From positions 109,339,501-109,403,500 of the forward strand of contig CM074857.1 in assembly GCA_037501455.1 (NCBI GenBank): 64,000 nucleotides of DNA. The letters are read 5' to 3'. The stretch comes from Lantana camara (Eukaryota; Streptophyta; Magnoliopsida; Lamiales; Verbenaceae). This document shows positions 1 to 12,455 of the stretch, in pieces (position 1 is the stretch's first letter; every line of letters begins with the position of its first letter). The translations under genes and the position numbers were made by a program. Below the pieces are notes generated by a model that was not told the origin of the DNA, did no database searches, and saw only the letters and a program-made list of their open reading frames with translations.

Positions 1-86
1 CAAACCTCCTTGTGGGTTCCGGTACATCCTTTCAGGAGTAACCCAACAGCTTAGCACAAACCTCCAGGGCCCATAGACAGACTGAT
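1..86 (-). mobile_element. Gypsy LTR A, fragment 1
   Basis: This is part of a minus-oriented gypsy LTR that enters from the left edge of the window. It contains the GTGGGTTCCGGTACATCC block that is also seen at 8180-8200 inside LTR C, which sets family and orientation. The LTR is interrupted at 86/87 by solo LTR 0 and resumes at 2703. No coding capacity is seen. Confidence 0.7.
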
Positions 87-2702
87 TGTAACGCCCCGAT
101 TTCCAGACAGTCAGGTACGCTCGACACGTGTGAGTTCGAGCGTTAGGATTTTATATTATTATCTTAGTTTATTCAATTCATATTAATTTTAGTTAAATTT
201 TACAAATTGTATTTTAACGTGATTACGTGAAAATGTGGGAAAACGTGTTAACTTGAGAATTATTTGATAAAGTGAATTTAATTGTTACGTGAAATAATTA
301 TCGAACATGAATTAATTGCATACTTGTCCCTAAATGATTATTCTTATAAATGTGAGGACTAAATTGCATAATTAGTTCTTGAGTTGAATTGATCAATTTG
401 CAAACCTTGCATCCTTAATTGCATGACTTATATGTTTGGAGGATTTAGTTGCAAATACTCCAATTTTACCAAGATATATCGATACATGCTTCTTCATTCT
501 TCTTCCATCTTCATTTTATTTCCAAGACATACAATCATCATCATCTCTCTCGGTCAAGTTCCCACAAGAGGAAGAGATGGTTGCATCTTATTCAAGTTAA
601 ATCATTAAGAAAATTAGGAGTTTGAAGCTCCATCTTCCATTTCCATCATCTTCTTCGATCTATTTTCATCTCAAGGTATATATGGTAATATATGTGATTT
701 CTTGACAATATTTCTTGAAGCTAGGGTTTAGATTGGTATGAAATAACTTGTGTTTTAATTGTTAGAAGCATGTTTAGAAGCTTTAGACTTGAAATCATAC
801 ATGAATTCTTGGAGAATTTGAAGTTATATGATAAACTCATCTATGAGCTTGAAGTTGATGATTTGTGATGATCAAGCATGATTTAAGTATTGATGTTGGA
901 TTTTATTATACTTTAAGTATGCTAGCATGTTTCCTTCATGATTTATTGCAATTAAGATTGCATTATATGATTGTTGATGAATTTGGAGATGATTTCGTGG
1001 CTTCGCTGTTCTTCTGCTCTGTTTCTTTATTTGGTGCGTAACAGGAACGGCCCTTCCCGTTCCCTTTGTAATTGGGAATGGTCTTTCCCATGTTTGAACA
1101 CATGCATGGCGGCGAGGACGGGAATGGCCCTTCCCGTTTTGGCTCACAAGCCGGAACGACCATTCCCATCTTCAGGGAGCAGCTTCGAGGAGCTGGGAAC
1201 GGCCCTTCCCATTTTTAACTAAGGACAGGAACGACCGTTCCCAGGCCTCTGGAGAGGCAGAAATATTCTGCATAAAAATGGAAATTTGAGATTCAATTCC
1301 AATGGTTTATTTGACCCTAAATTGTTATTATATCATTGATTACATGCCAAAACATGATATTTACATGTTACATTGCTCATTGCACGAAGTCTCATTACTT
1401 GATCAAGCCGTGCGTCTTAATTGGTAATATTCTTGAATTGGGGTCTCATGCACGTACATTATCCCGTTTCTTGTCCAGTTATTCTCCAGGGCGGAGATTG
1501 CTGATCATGAGCACGTTCACGTATCCCCGAGTCATTATGTCGCCTGTCAGGTGAGGTTTAATTGCTAGATATATAGAACCTGTATACTCCTTATGTGACC
1601 TTTCGGCCAAAGGTATTTATAGCTATAATTTTATAAAATCACTTATCATTTCAAGCAAGTCATGTTCATGAAAATCAAGCAAGCAAGCCATGTATCGTGC
1701 ATGTTTTAGGCGAGTAGCATGACCGTTCACGTTGGGCCCGAGGATAGCGATTTGAGCCAACCGGGAAAGCATGGGCTGACGGGTAACTCGAATGCTATTC
1801 TCACAACATTGGGATGACCCCTGAATCCGCTAGGAGATTAGTGGAGGAAGGAGTTCCGGGCTTAGGGATTCATGTACCCTCTGCTCAATGAGATTGGATG
1901 GTGGGGCCTTGCAATCCCACCATCACCGGAGGAAGAAGGAGACTAGGGATGGGTCCGGCACCACGGATTGTCCTCGGGTTATTGCATGATTTCCATTCCA
2001 TGAATATGTTACTTGATTACACCATCGCACGATTGCACGATAATTGAACTGCATGATCACCTATTGATTAACAATCAAGCAAGCATGTTTCATGTACATT
2101 CGGAGTAAGGTTGGAGACCGCCCTCACTCGCCGGGGCCATGTATTGATTGCATGAAAATGATCAAGTATTTAATATTGATAGTTGTATTCTCGGGCGAAG
2201 ACATATCATTATTAACCTTATACTTTTATCTTTTATAGAACTTTACCCGAGAATATAGCTTGCATGTTAATTGCGCAAATATCTATTTAAACCCCTCACT
2301 CGGTCTTCACAGACTGACGCCTCCACCTTTCAGGTTATTGCAGGTGCACGCTAGGCGGGAGTTGAGTCGAGTCCAGTTCATGTAGTCGAGTCAAACACGG
2401 TCCGTGTATTTAGTCAATTGTTGTTACATACAAAGTTATGATTAATGTTATTGTTTTATAATTGGAGATGATAATGTATTGATATGCCAAGTTAGAATAT
2501 AGTTTGATGTTAGTAATTGATATTGAGTGAATTATGCTTCTGCGTTATTATGTTACATGTATGAGTTAATCCTGCCTAGCTTATCATTTTATTGCACTGT
2601 CACCCGTTCGCTATAGGTTAGTTCATGTATGGATTACCCATTTCGTATGTGGATAGACCTATAGTGCGGGGGTGTGGCATCTCCACATGTAGAGGTGCTA
2701 CA
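87..2702 (+). mobile_element. Solo gypsy LTR 0
   Basis: A 2616-bp LTR starting TGTAACGCCCCG and ending GAGGTGCTACA. It is flanked by CTGAT (82-86) and CCGAT (2703-2707), a 5-bp target duplication with one transition. No internal region follows, so it is a solo LTR left by recombination between the two LTRs of an element. A donor-like AAG|GTATAT lies at 676 and an acceptor-like TTGCAG|GT ends at 2343. It sits inside minus-strand LTR A. Confidence 0.85.
1041..1245 (+). repeat. Palindrome array of LTR 0
   Basis: Six imperfect palindromes share the pattern GGGAACGRCCNTTCCC, at about 1043-1063, 1074-1090, 1119-1138, 1152-1168, 1193-1212 and 1226-1245. Spacers between them are unrelated. The arms (GGGA/TCCC) are uniform in this copy and differ from those in most neighbouring LTRs. 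The array starts about 955 bp from the LTR start. Confidence 0.85.
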
Positions 2703-4549
2703 CCGATTGACAGACAGATCATAATCTTAACCGCTACAGACAGACAAAACTCATGCATATCGTACTTATCTTATCGTACGTACATATCACACACATACTT
2801 ACCACATGCATACGTGTCATACATACACAGATACGTACCTTATCCAAAATCAAGCATACATAGGCTCATACATAGCGTTCATACTTTCAAACATAAGATA
2901 AAACCATCAAATACGTACTTCGCATATATTTACTTATACATAGAGGCTTATAAGTCACATGCAGTCGAAAACGGGCACATTTCATTAGGGTTTAACTATA
3001 TCTTAACCTCACCTTACACTAACGAAGCCAAAACACGATGAATGATCCACCCCAGAGTCAACTTGGCCAACAAAACACCACCCCGGGTGCATCTGAACAA
3101 ACTGAACACAAAATGCAAGACTTAGACTCAAGGATGAACCATATAGACGCACAACGTATGTTTAAGCACTCAAGAGATGCAATCACGTACGCAAACTGCA
3201 TATGCGTATAAATTTCATGCAAGAAATTGCATCTTATAACTTAACATATCCATTTAATATCATATGACACGTTAAGGAGAAATTCATGTGCAAAATTAAT
3301 GCAACAAGGGTAAATAAAACACTTACAATAGCACTTATTCATATATGAACACATATCACGTTTAACACTTAAAACCATAACATATAAATACCAAACACAC
3401 ATTTATACATGAATTCATGCTCATATTAGGCCATAAAACAAGTTAGGATTATGATTGGGAAGGGATAAAAGCGTAAAACGAGCATACAAAACAAAACCGG
3501 ACGAAACAACATACATACACTCCTTGTCTCCCTCCAAGAATAAACTGAGCCACGGCCATGGCTCAGTATAGAGATCAAGCTCGCCAAGGGAGACACGGCC
3601 GTGTCTCCCTTGAAGCCTAACTTGAAACACAGCCGTGTCTTAAGTTAGACACTCAACAAATCAAGTTCCATGGCCAGACACGACCGTGGCTCAGGTAAAG
3701 CTTTGGAGGAGACACGAGCATGTCTCTCCTCTTCAACTAAGCTCTCACGAAGCTTCAACGATCGCAAAAAAAGGGAAAAGAAAGGGAAAAGCTTGCGCAA
3801 CAACATCACAACCACAAAATCATTCAATTTCATGCACATAATCACATATTTAACAACTTAAGCACACTTTAAACTCACAAATATGCTAATACACAAGATG
3901 GTATGGAAGAAATTCAAGCTCCAACAATGGTAGTTAAGGAAATATGCAAGTATCGAGCAAAAATTTCAACAAATAAACGACATGAGAACTCACACGAACA
4001 ACATACTTCAATCTTAGAGCAATTAATCCACATATGAAGACATTAGAAGCAAATTTTCATATAGGGGTACTATTCATCATCTTCTTCGAAGGCATGAAAA
4101 TAAGCAAGAAAAATGAGATTCAATTGGATAGAAATAACGCACTCGAAGAGAGGAATTTAGTGCTTATCTTGGACCGTTCATTGAGCGAGAGACGGAGTCA
4201 TAACTTGTTCTTTCCCTTGAAACCGTGTAGCACCAAATGAGAGAAAGAGGGAGGGGTTCAGTCCTCTTAAGGCCAAAAACCGGTTCGGTTCGGTTCAAGA
4301 AGGGTTCGGTTCAATTAGTTAGAATTTAAATCGATAGAGGGTTCAAACGACTTCAAAAAAAAGTGAGGCTTGTTCTGTTGGACCCAAATCATCGAAACAA
4401 ATTCAATGGCGAAGTTGGAATTCAAATTTGAATCCTCGAACTCAAGTTAACCGAATAATGGTCTAGAAACTCTAATTTGCAATTAGGTCCCTAATCCTTC
4501 AAACATTGGACTTTTGAGCCCAAACATTTTAATTAAATCCTAAAGCGCA
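2703..4549 (-). mobile_element. Gypsy LTR A, fragment 2
   Basis: Continuation of minus-oriented LTR A after the LTR 0 insertion. It holds conserved LTR blocks in reverse (for example TTAACCTCACCTTACA at about 3003 and GACTTAGACTCAAGGATGAACC at 3119) and a palindrome array. It is cut at 4549/4550 by the start of LTR B, whose left target copy would be GCGCA (4545-4549). The distal end of LTR A is not in the window. Confidence 0.7.
3545..3732 (-). repeat. Palindrome array of LTR A
   Basis: Five palindromes with GAGACAC or GAGCCAC arms around ACGGCCGT-like cores: 3545-3566, 3586-3611, 3619-3645, 3677-3696 and 3705-3732. The unit at 3586-3611 is a perfect 26-bp inverted repeat centred on GGCC. 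Confidence 0.9.
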
Positions 4550-6490
4550 TGTAGTGCCCGAGAGCATGACGCTACATCCCCCACACCAAGACTCGACCCG
4601 TATATGAAATGGCAAATCCATACACGTGCCAAATCAAGGCGAACGGGGACACAACACACTCGCTATGCTAGGTGGGAGCTAACCCTTAAACCATTCGAGT
4701 ACAAGGTATAACAATAACAGAGTAATGCATAAAAACGGAAGCTATAAATAAACCATAACATTTACAATGAGCTTACAAGCTCTAAAATTCCACAAAATGA
4801 ATTACAAGTTCGAGTAATAATGGCCCACACGGCCTATCAAAACAAAATACGCTCATATATTCATAATCATAAAGACAAATAATAAAAGTTTATGTGTGTA
4901 AAAGAAATGCAAGACACGAATAAAAGACACTAAAGACTCGGATTCCTGCCTAGCACTCCACTCTGTAAGAAAAAACTGAAAACAAAAGCGAGTTCAGTTT
5001 TTAGGAGACTGGTGGGTATAAAACAGGGCATAATATAATATATCGCGGAAATTAAACACATACATACAAGCCATAATCCCGTACGAGGTTTTTAAGATAT
5101 TTCCCAACTGGGTGAAAATGAATAAAAGCAACGTGCGAGATTACAACAACCAAATTTATTCATTAGGTCTTTATATGAGCCCGACGAGAGGACTAAGTCT
5201 CCAACCTTCACCTTGTGTAATCATTAACATTTATTCATTACTTATCATACACATAATCTTTTGTGCACATTCAATCGATCGTTCATTTAATCGTTCATAT
5301 ACACCTTTTTCATCCAGTTAGTGGACGGGTTTGCAAGTCCCAGCCACCCGTTCATTATGGCTAGTGGGGTACATGAATCCCCAAAAGCCCGGTTCCCACT
5401 CCTTGATAATCTCCTAACGAAGGGCCGGTAATATCGTAGTTTGGTTGGAACTAGTGCACGGGATCACTGTCGGCCCTTGCTTCCCCGGATAGCCACGTAC
5501 AGTAAGTCCCAGGGCCCCCATTCATTGTGATCAATCAATTCTTGCCAAAAACAATAGGTAGGATTCATTAAAGAAATGGGGCTTTACTTTAAAACATTTA
5601 CTCTTTGAAAAGACTCGATATATAGTATAATAAGTTGGCTTAAAACTTTACACATTAGATATATCGGGTAAATTTTACCTAATAGAAGAGAAACCCATCT
5701 TTAAAGCAAAAGGAACCTTACTGACTGGCCTCGTCTCCGTCCAGACTAAAATCTGTGTAAAAGAAATGGTGTGAGACTCAAAATGACCACAAATGATGCA
5801 TGGCGATGCAATGAACATGATACGTGATGCATAAGAGATAAAATCATGTTATGAAGATATTCATGTGCACAATTAATGCCTTAAGAACACATAAACGATC
5901 AATTCATTCAATACACGAAGAAGTCGTGTTCATTCATGTCCATCCATTCATTCAATCCCAATATTTCGATCATAACACATAATAATAGATGTTCACAAAG
6001 CATAGGGATCATATAAGAGGTGGAAGAAGTTATACAAAGCACGAAACGAAGCAAACAAATTACGTAAGCAAGGAAAAACTGCGAACGGCCGTTTTCTCTC
6101 CAAGAACAAAACTCTAAACGGCCGTTCAGGTGGTCAGAGATGGGCTCCGGACCTGCAAACGGCCGTTCCCATCTCCAAGTCAAACTCCGAATGGTGGTTC
6201 GGAGTACGGGCTGCCTTCTGTACAAGCACACGGCCGTTCGGGCCAAAAATATAGCGAGGGCAAACGGCCGTTCCGACCTCTCGGTAGCAAAATAAAGGCT
6301 GAAAATGGACTTGTTCTCCCCTGCATTTCACTCCAATCTTTGCCACAATATACACAACATATTAAGGTACGAATATGCAGCAAAAAGGCATAAAAACAAG
6401 GCATAAAACTTGTCCAAAATGAACCAAAACCGCAACACAAGATCAAAGCACAAACTCATCAAATTTCAAGCTTCACAGTTCAAGTGCATT
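4550..6490 (-). mobile_element. Gypsy LTR B, truncated
   Basis: A minus-oriented LTR starting TGTAGTGCCCGAG (the reverse of the usual ..GGTGCTACA end). It carries an acceptor-like site (minus strand TTACAG|AG, intron end near 4963), a CAGT-loop-ACTG type hairpin near 4999 and a palindrome array. Homology stops near 6490, where plus-oriented LTR E sequence begins abruptly. The remaining roughly 1 kb of B and the start of E are missing, so the junction is probably a deletion. The boundary is approximate. Confidence 0.7.
6082..6277 (-). repeat. Palindrome array of LTR B
   Basis: Six units around the 10-bp palindrome AACGGCCGTT or variants: 6082-6096, 6112-6130, 6153-6172, 6184-6205 (ACTCCGAA..TTCGGAGT), 6227-6245 and 6258-6277. 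Arms outside the core are less uniform than in the other LTRs. Confidence 0.85.
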
Positions 6491-7274
6491 AATGGTGGAT
6501 TCAAATCCCAAAACCATCTCTGCACTTTTATCGATGATACGGACCTAACGAGATAGCCCTTATACATGGCCCGCCACCCATACCCGTTTTGCCCGTATTT
6601 GACCCGTTTTAGCTCCAAAATGACCCATACTTGAACCTATATCTCACTGACTCATTTATCTACCACCTTACACTCTCATAATTCAAACCATCCCAAGAGA
6701 AAGCAAGAAAAGAGAAGCCAAAGCAAGAAAGAAGAAGAAACCCGCCACAATTCATACCTTGAGATTTTGAGCTCATATCTCACCAACTATTCATCCAATC
6801 TAAGAGGTAAGTATATTTTTGTGTTCTCCTCTTCTTGATGCATCTTTTAAGCCATGATTTATTCATTTTAATCTAGGATTAAGCATGATATGAATTCTTG
6901 AATGAATAGTAAGGGTTTGTTAAGAATATGTTGGATTTGTGTTCATCCCTGCTCTAGTTGATGATCTAAGAGTTGTGGGAAGCTCTTTTGTGCTTCTTTG
7001 TCACATTTATGAACTTAGATTTAATGGTAGTTGAGTATTAAATGTTATTCCATTAATATTCTTGAGTTTTTTAAAGTTTAAGAGATTATGTTATGAAATT
7101 TCATTCTTTGTTGAGCTTGTTTGTGTCGGTGGTGTGTGCTCGGTTTATACTCGATTTTTTGGTGTTTTTGGGCCAATTTCCTGCTGTTTTTCCTTGTATT
7201 TTCCCCTCCCCTGCTGCTGCTTCGAACAAGAATGGAAGTATAGGGTAACAACAATGGCGTTTCGCGAGAAAGAA
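6490..7274 (+). mobile_element. Gypsy LTR E, left part
   Basis: Plus-oriented LTR sequence lacking its first few hundred bases. The ATCGATGATNCGGA and TTTGACCCGTTTT blocks match LTR F at 16690 and LTR J at 46740. A donor-like AAGAG|GTAAGT is at 6807. Solo LTR C interrupts it at 7274/7275, and it resumes at 13604. Confidence 0.7.
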
Positions 7275-9125
7275 TGTAGCACCATGAGTAGTGGGCACAA
7301 TATCCCCCGCACTATAAATTGACATGTGTAATGAAATAAGGACTCTGCACACGCACCAAGCTATAACGAATGGGAGACAATCAAAATCAAGACCTAAGCT
7401 AGGCGGTCTAGACCCTAATACAGAGCGCGCAACAAAATAAATCCAAGTGCAGAAGCAACATGATCCAAATATACGAATATACATACATGCATAACACGAG
7501 TATCACTTAAATCAATTATACATGCCATGCTACCACAAGCCAAGTTAAATCATAATAATTCTCCAAATCCGAATTCATGCTCATATACAAACTTATACGA
7601 AATACCAAAGTGAGAAAATAAAGATGCGAATGCCAAAGACTTGGACTACAAGACTGGAACGACCCAAAAGAAAGACCGTCGCCTAGCTCAAACCAACACC
7701 TGCACCTGCAACTCAAAGAACAAGGGGGGAAAAAAGAGACAACAACGAGGGTCAGTCCTAGAGACTGGTGAGGGGGACTAACACACACAACCCCATATAC
7801 ATATAGAGCATAGGACTTATCAAATTCGTAAAAATCCATGAACACGGGATGGTTTTTGCATACCAAAATGTTTTCCCATGATAATAGATATATATACTTA
7901 AAAGAAGTTAAGGGGCGAAGACCAAAACAACCAATTTTAAGTAATTAGAAGTCCCTTCCCATTTCATAGATTCAAGACAAGATAAGCTAACTCGGCGAGT
8001 ACGAGTTTTCCATCCAAGCTCCTCAAGATCAAGACGAGATCAAAACAAGTTCAAATCAAAACAAGTTACCTCTCCTCCGGGTGATGGAAGGGTGGATCCA
8101 ACCTAACCATCCAAGCAAGCAAGTGGGTCGTGAGTTTCATGACACTCACGCCCAAGGACTCTTTTCCCCACCATGTCTCTTAGTGGGTTCCGGTGTATCC
8201 TTTCAAGTGGAGATTATGCACAGGAGGTGAGTTCGGTGACCCCTTGGTCGTCCCGGGTGCTCCTTACCCACAATCTTTGGGCCCATCAAATCAAGTACAA
8301 GTCAAGTTCAAGGGACCTATCTTTCAAGGTCATTTCTCACTACAAACACACGTACGGTTCAAGACTTTTCAAAACAAAACAAGATTTAGCTTATATACAT
8401 AAAAAACGTTTTCAAGATCTTTAACAAACGGGACAAGCCCTTAAAATACATATCAAGCACGTATCTATCATATAATATACGTATTTCACATGCAGACTTC
8501 AAGAACACATAGGGCTGTAGGTCATATTAACTAAAAGAAAAAGAACCTCACCTTGACGAGCAAACCGAACAAAGCAAGCCTAAAAAACACCTATGGAGTG
8601 GCTCCACGCCAACAAGCTACTCCACACGAACAAGCTAAACACAAGAGACAAGATTAGACTCAATAATGAACCATAGAAATGCTCGACAAATGCATATGGA
8701 TGCACATGATGTAATGCACGTCATATACGTTCAAACTAGGGCACATCGAAGCACTTAACATATTATCACACCAATGACGTACAAATTAAACTCGAGACAT
8801 GTTAAATAAACATATAACACATCATATTATAGCATACTATAAGCATTCATAAGTTTAAAATAAGTAAAGAATGCAAACAGTGCAAATAGGTATCACACAT
8901 ATCATTTAAACGGTTATACACTCATATCTCGTTTACTCTTAACGATTAATTCCATAAAATTAAAATAAAAAACATAATACATTATATTAGAAGTTAAAAA
9001 CAATTTAGGATCATAATCGGGACAGGAGAACACAAATAGAAGCACAAACATAGCAAGAGAAACACATAAGTTCGAGAAAAGGGTGAACGCTTGGAACAGA
9101 TCAGCACCTCTTACTAGCCACCTAG

Positions 9126-9250
9126 GGGACTGAACGGCCATTCAGTCCCACCTTTCACAAAAACTGAATGGTTGTGCAAGCATACAGAAGTTGTAGCCCC
9201 AGCTGCATGGCCATTCGCTTTATTTCCTTGCACCGAACGCCCGTTCGCTA
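9126..9250 (-). repeat. Palindrome array of LTR C
   Basis: A 24-bp near-palindrome at 9126-9149 (GGGACTGAACGG..TTCAGTCCC) is followed by shorter related units near 9172 (CTGAATGGTTG), 9205 (CATGGCCATTCG) and 9233-9250 (CGAACGCCCGTTCG). Arms are CTGAA/TTCAG or CGAA/TTCG. Confidence 0.75.
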
Positions 9251-9341
9251 CTACGCTGGGTTGTCTTCTTATTCGTTTCAGCTGCAAAAAAGGAGGAAAA
9301 AGCCATGGCAAAATAGGGGAACATGAAGAATACATATATAC

Positions 9342-12300
9342 TGTAACATCCCGATCCTTCGGCTTTCCAGGTACGAACCTCACGAGTGTGCTAAGTGCGT
9401 ATTTAATTAATTAAGCATGCTATTGTTTGATTTATGTGAATATTTGAATATTTGTTATATGATTTATGTTTAAGTTTTAAACGTTTTAACCTTTCTTTTC
9501 ACTCGTTTCAAGCTTGTTTAACCCTATTTTTAATCCCGTTTTGATGAAAACTTGCCATGCATGAAATATGTGAGTTATAATTGTTCTTATATGATTTATA
9601 TGCGTTTTATAACTTGTTTATTTGAGTTTTAATTGCTTTGGTGTAACGGAACTTAAAGGGGGCTAAAGAGCATTTAGCGCACATTGGGTTCCGGGCGGCG
9701 TACCTTGAGATCGGGAATTCGGATTCGAATTTCGGAAGATGTGTTGGACTCGTAACGAAGAAAGAAAGATAAGTAATCAAGATTCATATTTTTCTAAGCC
9801 CATTTGATCCCCTGTTTTTCACCCGGAACGAACACCTTGCGCCAAGAGTAACCTTTTGTTGACTAGTCTTCACTTGTGGGCCCCATTTAACCCCAATTAA
9901 GCTTCTAACCTTGACTTATATGCCAAAAACCCATCCCTCACTCTCTCCCACACCACCATGTCGTCCCACACCCCAAGAGAGAGAAGGAAAAGTGCAACAA
10001 CATCAGCTCCAAGGAAGAGAAGAAGAGAAAGAAAGGGGAAGCAAGCCTTTGTCCAAGTTTTGAGAGATCCATACCACCATTTCTTCTCCAAATCAAGAGG
10101 TAAGTCCATTTTTGGATTCTCCATGTCTTTGTGGTGCTTTTAATTCCAATTTGATGAGTTTTAACCTAGGATTGCATGAGTTATGGCCTATTGCTTGAAT
10201 AGTGAGGGTTTGTAGAAATTTGATGATTCTTGCATGATTCCTTGCAATTTCTTTGAGCTTGATGCATGGTAATTGCTTCTAAGACATCCTTTAAGAGTTA
10301 TATGAACTTGGTTTGTATGTTGGATGAGGATTCATGGAAGTACCTTTGATGAATTTGAAGAACATGATCTTGTTGATGCATCTCTTCCTTTTGCTTCACT
10401 TTAGCTCGGTTTTGGCTTGAATTAGGGCATGAATCTTTGAATAATTACTGCATAACTCTTGTATAATGTGTTGGTTTGAGTTTAGATTGAGTTCTTGGTG
10501 TTTAGGGGCCAAAAACCTCGAGTTTTGCTGCTGGAGAAGACCCACGGCCATGGATTTTTACACTAAAATCCACCCATGGCCGTGGATTTGAAGGACAGAA
10601 CTTGGGGTGTTTCTGGGCTGAGATCTACGGCCGTGGATCTCCCCTTTGTTAAAAATCCACGGCCATGGATCTGGGTACGGTCATACCTCGTGCTCGTACT
10701 AGTTTTCTTGTTCGTTTTGCTCGTTTCCCTCCACGATATTGATCTTAATGTGATATATACTTGTTTATATGCATGATATGATATGTTATGACTTGTTAAT
10801 GTGTGATTTTGATGTGCTTCATGTATGAATTATGTGTTATGATGTGTATATGTTCGTTTTGCTATGATTTCGGTGCTTGTTTGCGAGTTGTGTGTTTGTT
10901 TACCCTAATTGCAATGTGTAATATCTCTTCGCACCTAATTGCTTCTCTTATATATCTTGTGCTTGAGTGTGATTGGAATGTGATGTGATGTGATATGATG
11001 CTATCTGATGAATATTATGTTTGATTAGCTTGTTATGTGCTTAATTCAAGTGTTGTTTAAGTGATATGTCCTTAATGATCCGACTTTGCTTAAGAGCGAA
11101 ATGATTATGACTTGCATTGCATCATTCTCACTCATACGCATGCGCCGAGCATTTATATGGTTCATTTTGAGTCTAAGTTATCTTTGATGTCTATCTTGTT
11201 CAGAGGAGTATCCCGTTGGTGACGAGATCGCTCCATAGGCCTTGGTTTTGTTTCCGTTTGCCCGTTTTCGTCGGTGTAAGGTGAGGTTAGGTTATAGATA
11301 TACCCTAATGAAATATGACCGGTATGTTTGCTTGCGAGTATAAGCCTTCTCTATATATGTATGTAAGTGCGAGCTAAGAACAAGTGTGATTACGTGATAT
11401 GCTTTAGAATATGATTATGTTAGAGATATGATTGTGCTAAGTATAAGTAAGATTATGCTGGGACTATGATTATGTTAGAATTATGAATATGCTAGGGTTA
11501 TGTAACGCTTTATGATTATGATATGTTTATGCTTATGCCTCCGCTTATGCTATGTTCTTGAGGTTGTGTACCTCCGGTATGATATGCAATAGGCCGTGGA
11601 CCTTGTTTGCTCAGTTTATGGTAAGATTCTGCTTCCGTTATGTCTGTGTATGTGTTGTGAGTCTGGGACGGCTGATTTTAGGTCGACCGATATGTGTTTG
11701 GGCGTGTTATGCATCCGGGACGGCTTATTTTAGGTCGACGGATGATGTGTGGGTTATGTTTTATTTTCGTTATGTTAGTTAGTTAAGAAATAGTTAGTGA
11801 AACGGGAGTGGATTCTTAATTAGTAAAATTTGGTTATTTTGGCCTTCGACTTAAATCTTTTATCCCCTATATTTAGTATCACCTGAGAAAATAATTTAGA
11901 ATATAAAAACCACGCCCCGGTTCATGGACTTTCACCTATGATATGTGTTGTGCTCCGTATACGTATATATGGGTGCGTGTGTAACCCCTCACTCAGTCTT
12001 TGGACTGACCCCTCCCTTTATATTTATAGTTTGCAGGTTCTGGTCCGTTGGTTCTAGCTAGGCGGCTTTTGGTTTGCTTTCCTTGGAGTCTTGTCGGTCT
12101 AGAGAAGTCTGCATTTTCGCTTTTAGTTCATTTTGCATTCGTTTATTTGAAGTTTGTAATTTGAGATTTAAGTTTGTATTTGTTGCTCTTAGTCACGTTA
12201 TGACAAGTTTGTGTATAATCCATTTTAAGTGGTTTGTAACCTCAATGTATGTTTTGTTTAAGTTCGTTTATTGCTTCCGCTTTTGTATGATTTTGTTTTG

Positions 12301-12455
12301 TGCGCTCTATTTGAGGGTTTAGGCCGCCTAGCGTAGGAAAGTCTTTTGTTTATCACCCGTTCACTAGCGTTTGGTGTGTGTACCGATTCTCCATTTCATT
12401 ACACGTGTCGGGCTCTAGTACGGGGGATGTGGCGCCCTACGCTCGGGGTGTTACA
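9342..12455 (+). mobile_element. Solo gypsy LTR D
   Basis: A 3114-bp LTR from TGTAACATCCCG to GGGGTGTTACA with a perfect TATAC target duplication (9337-9341 and 12456-12460). Donor-like AAGAG|GTAAGT is at 10100 and acceptor-like TTGCAG|GT ends at 12036. The hairpin CAGTC-TTTG-GACTG is at 11994-12007. It is nested in LTR C. Short ORFs inside show no recognisable protein. Confidence 0.9.
10538..10671 (+). repeat. Palindrome array of LTR D
   Basis: Four units with ATCC(AC)/(GT)GGAT arms and GGCC centres: 10538-10560, 10565-10589, 10621-10640 (AGATCTACGGCCGTGGATCT) and 10652-10671. Distance from the LTR start is about 1.2 kb. Confidence 0.88.

Noticed and set aside
404..411. Protease of the intact element as defective because of DPG (residues 404-406 of gag-pol)
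   Set aside because: DPG instead of DTG or DSG is, as I recall, frequent among plant gypsy polyproteins, so it is not treated as a break. The numbers given are protein residues.
2625..3041. 138-codon frame spanning the LTR 0/LTR A boundary
   Set aside because: Crosses an insertion boundary, lacks any motif, and its composition follows the Tyr/His-rich reading of ATAC repeats.
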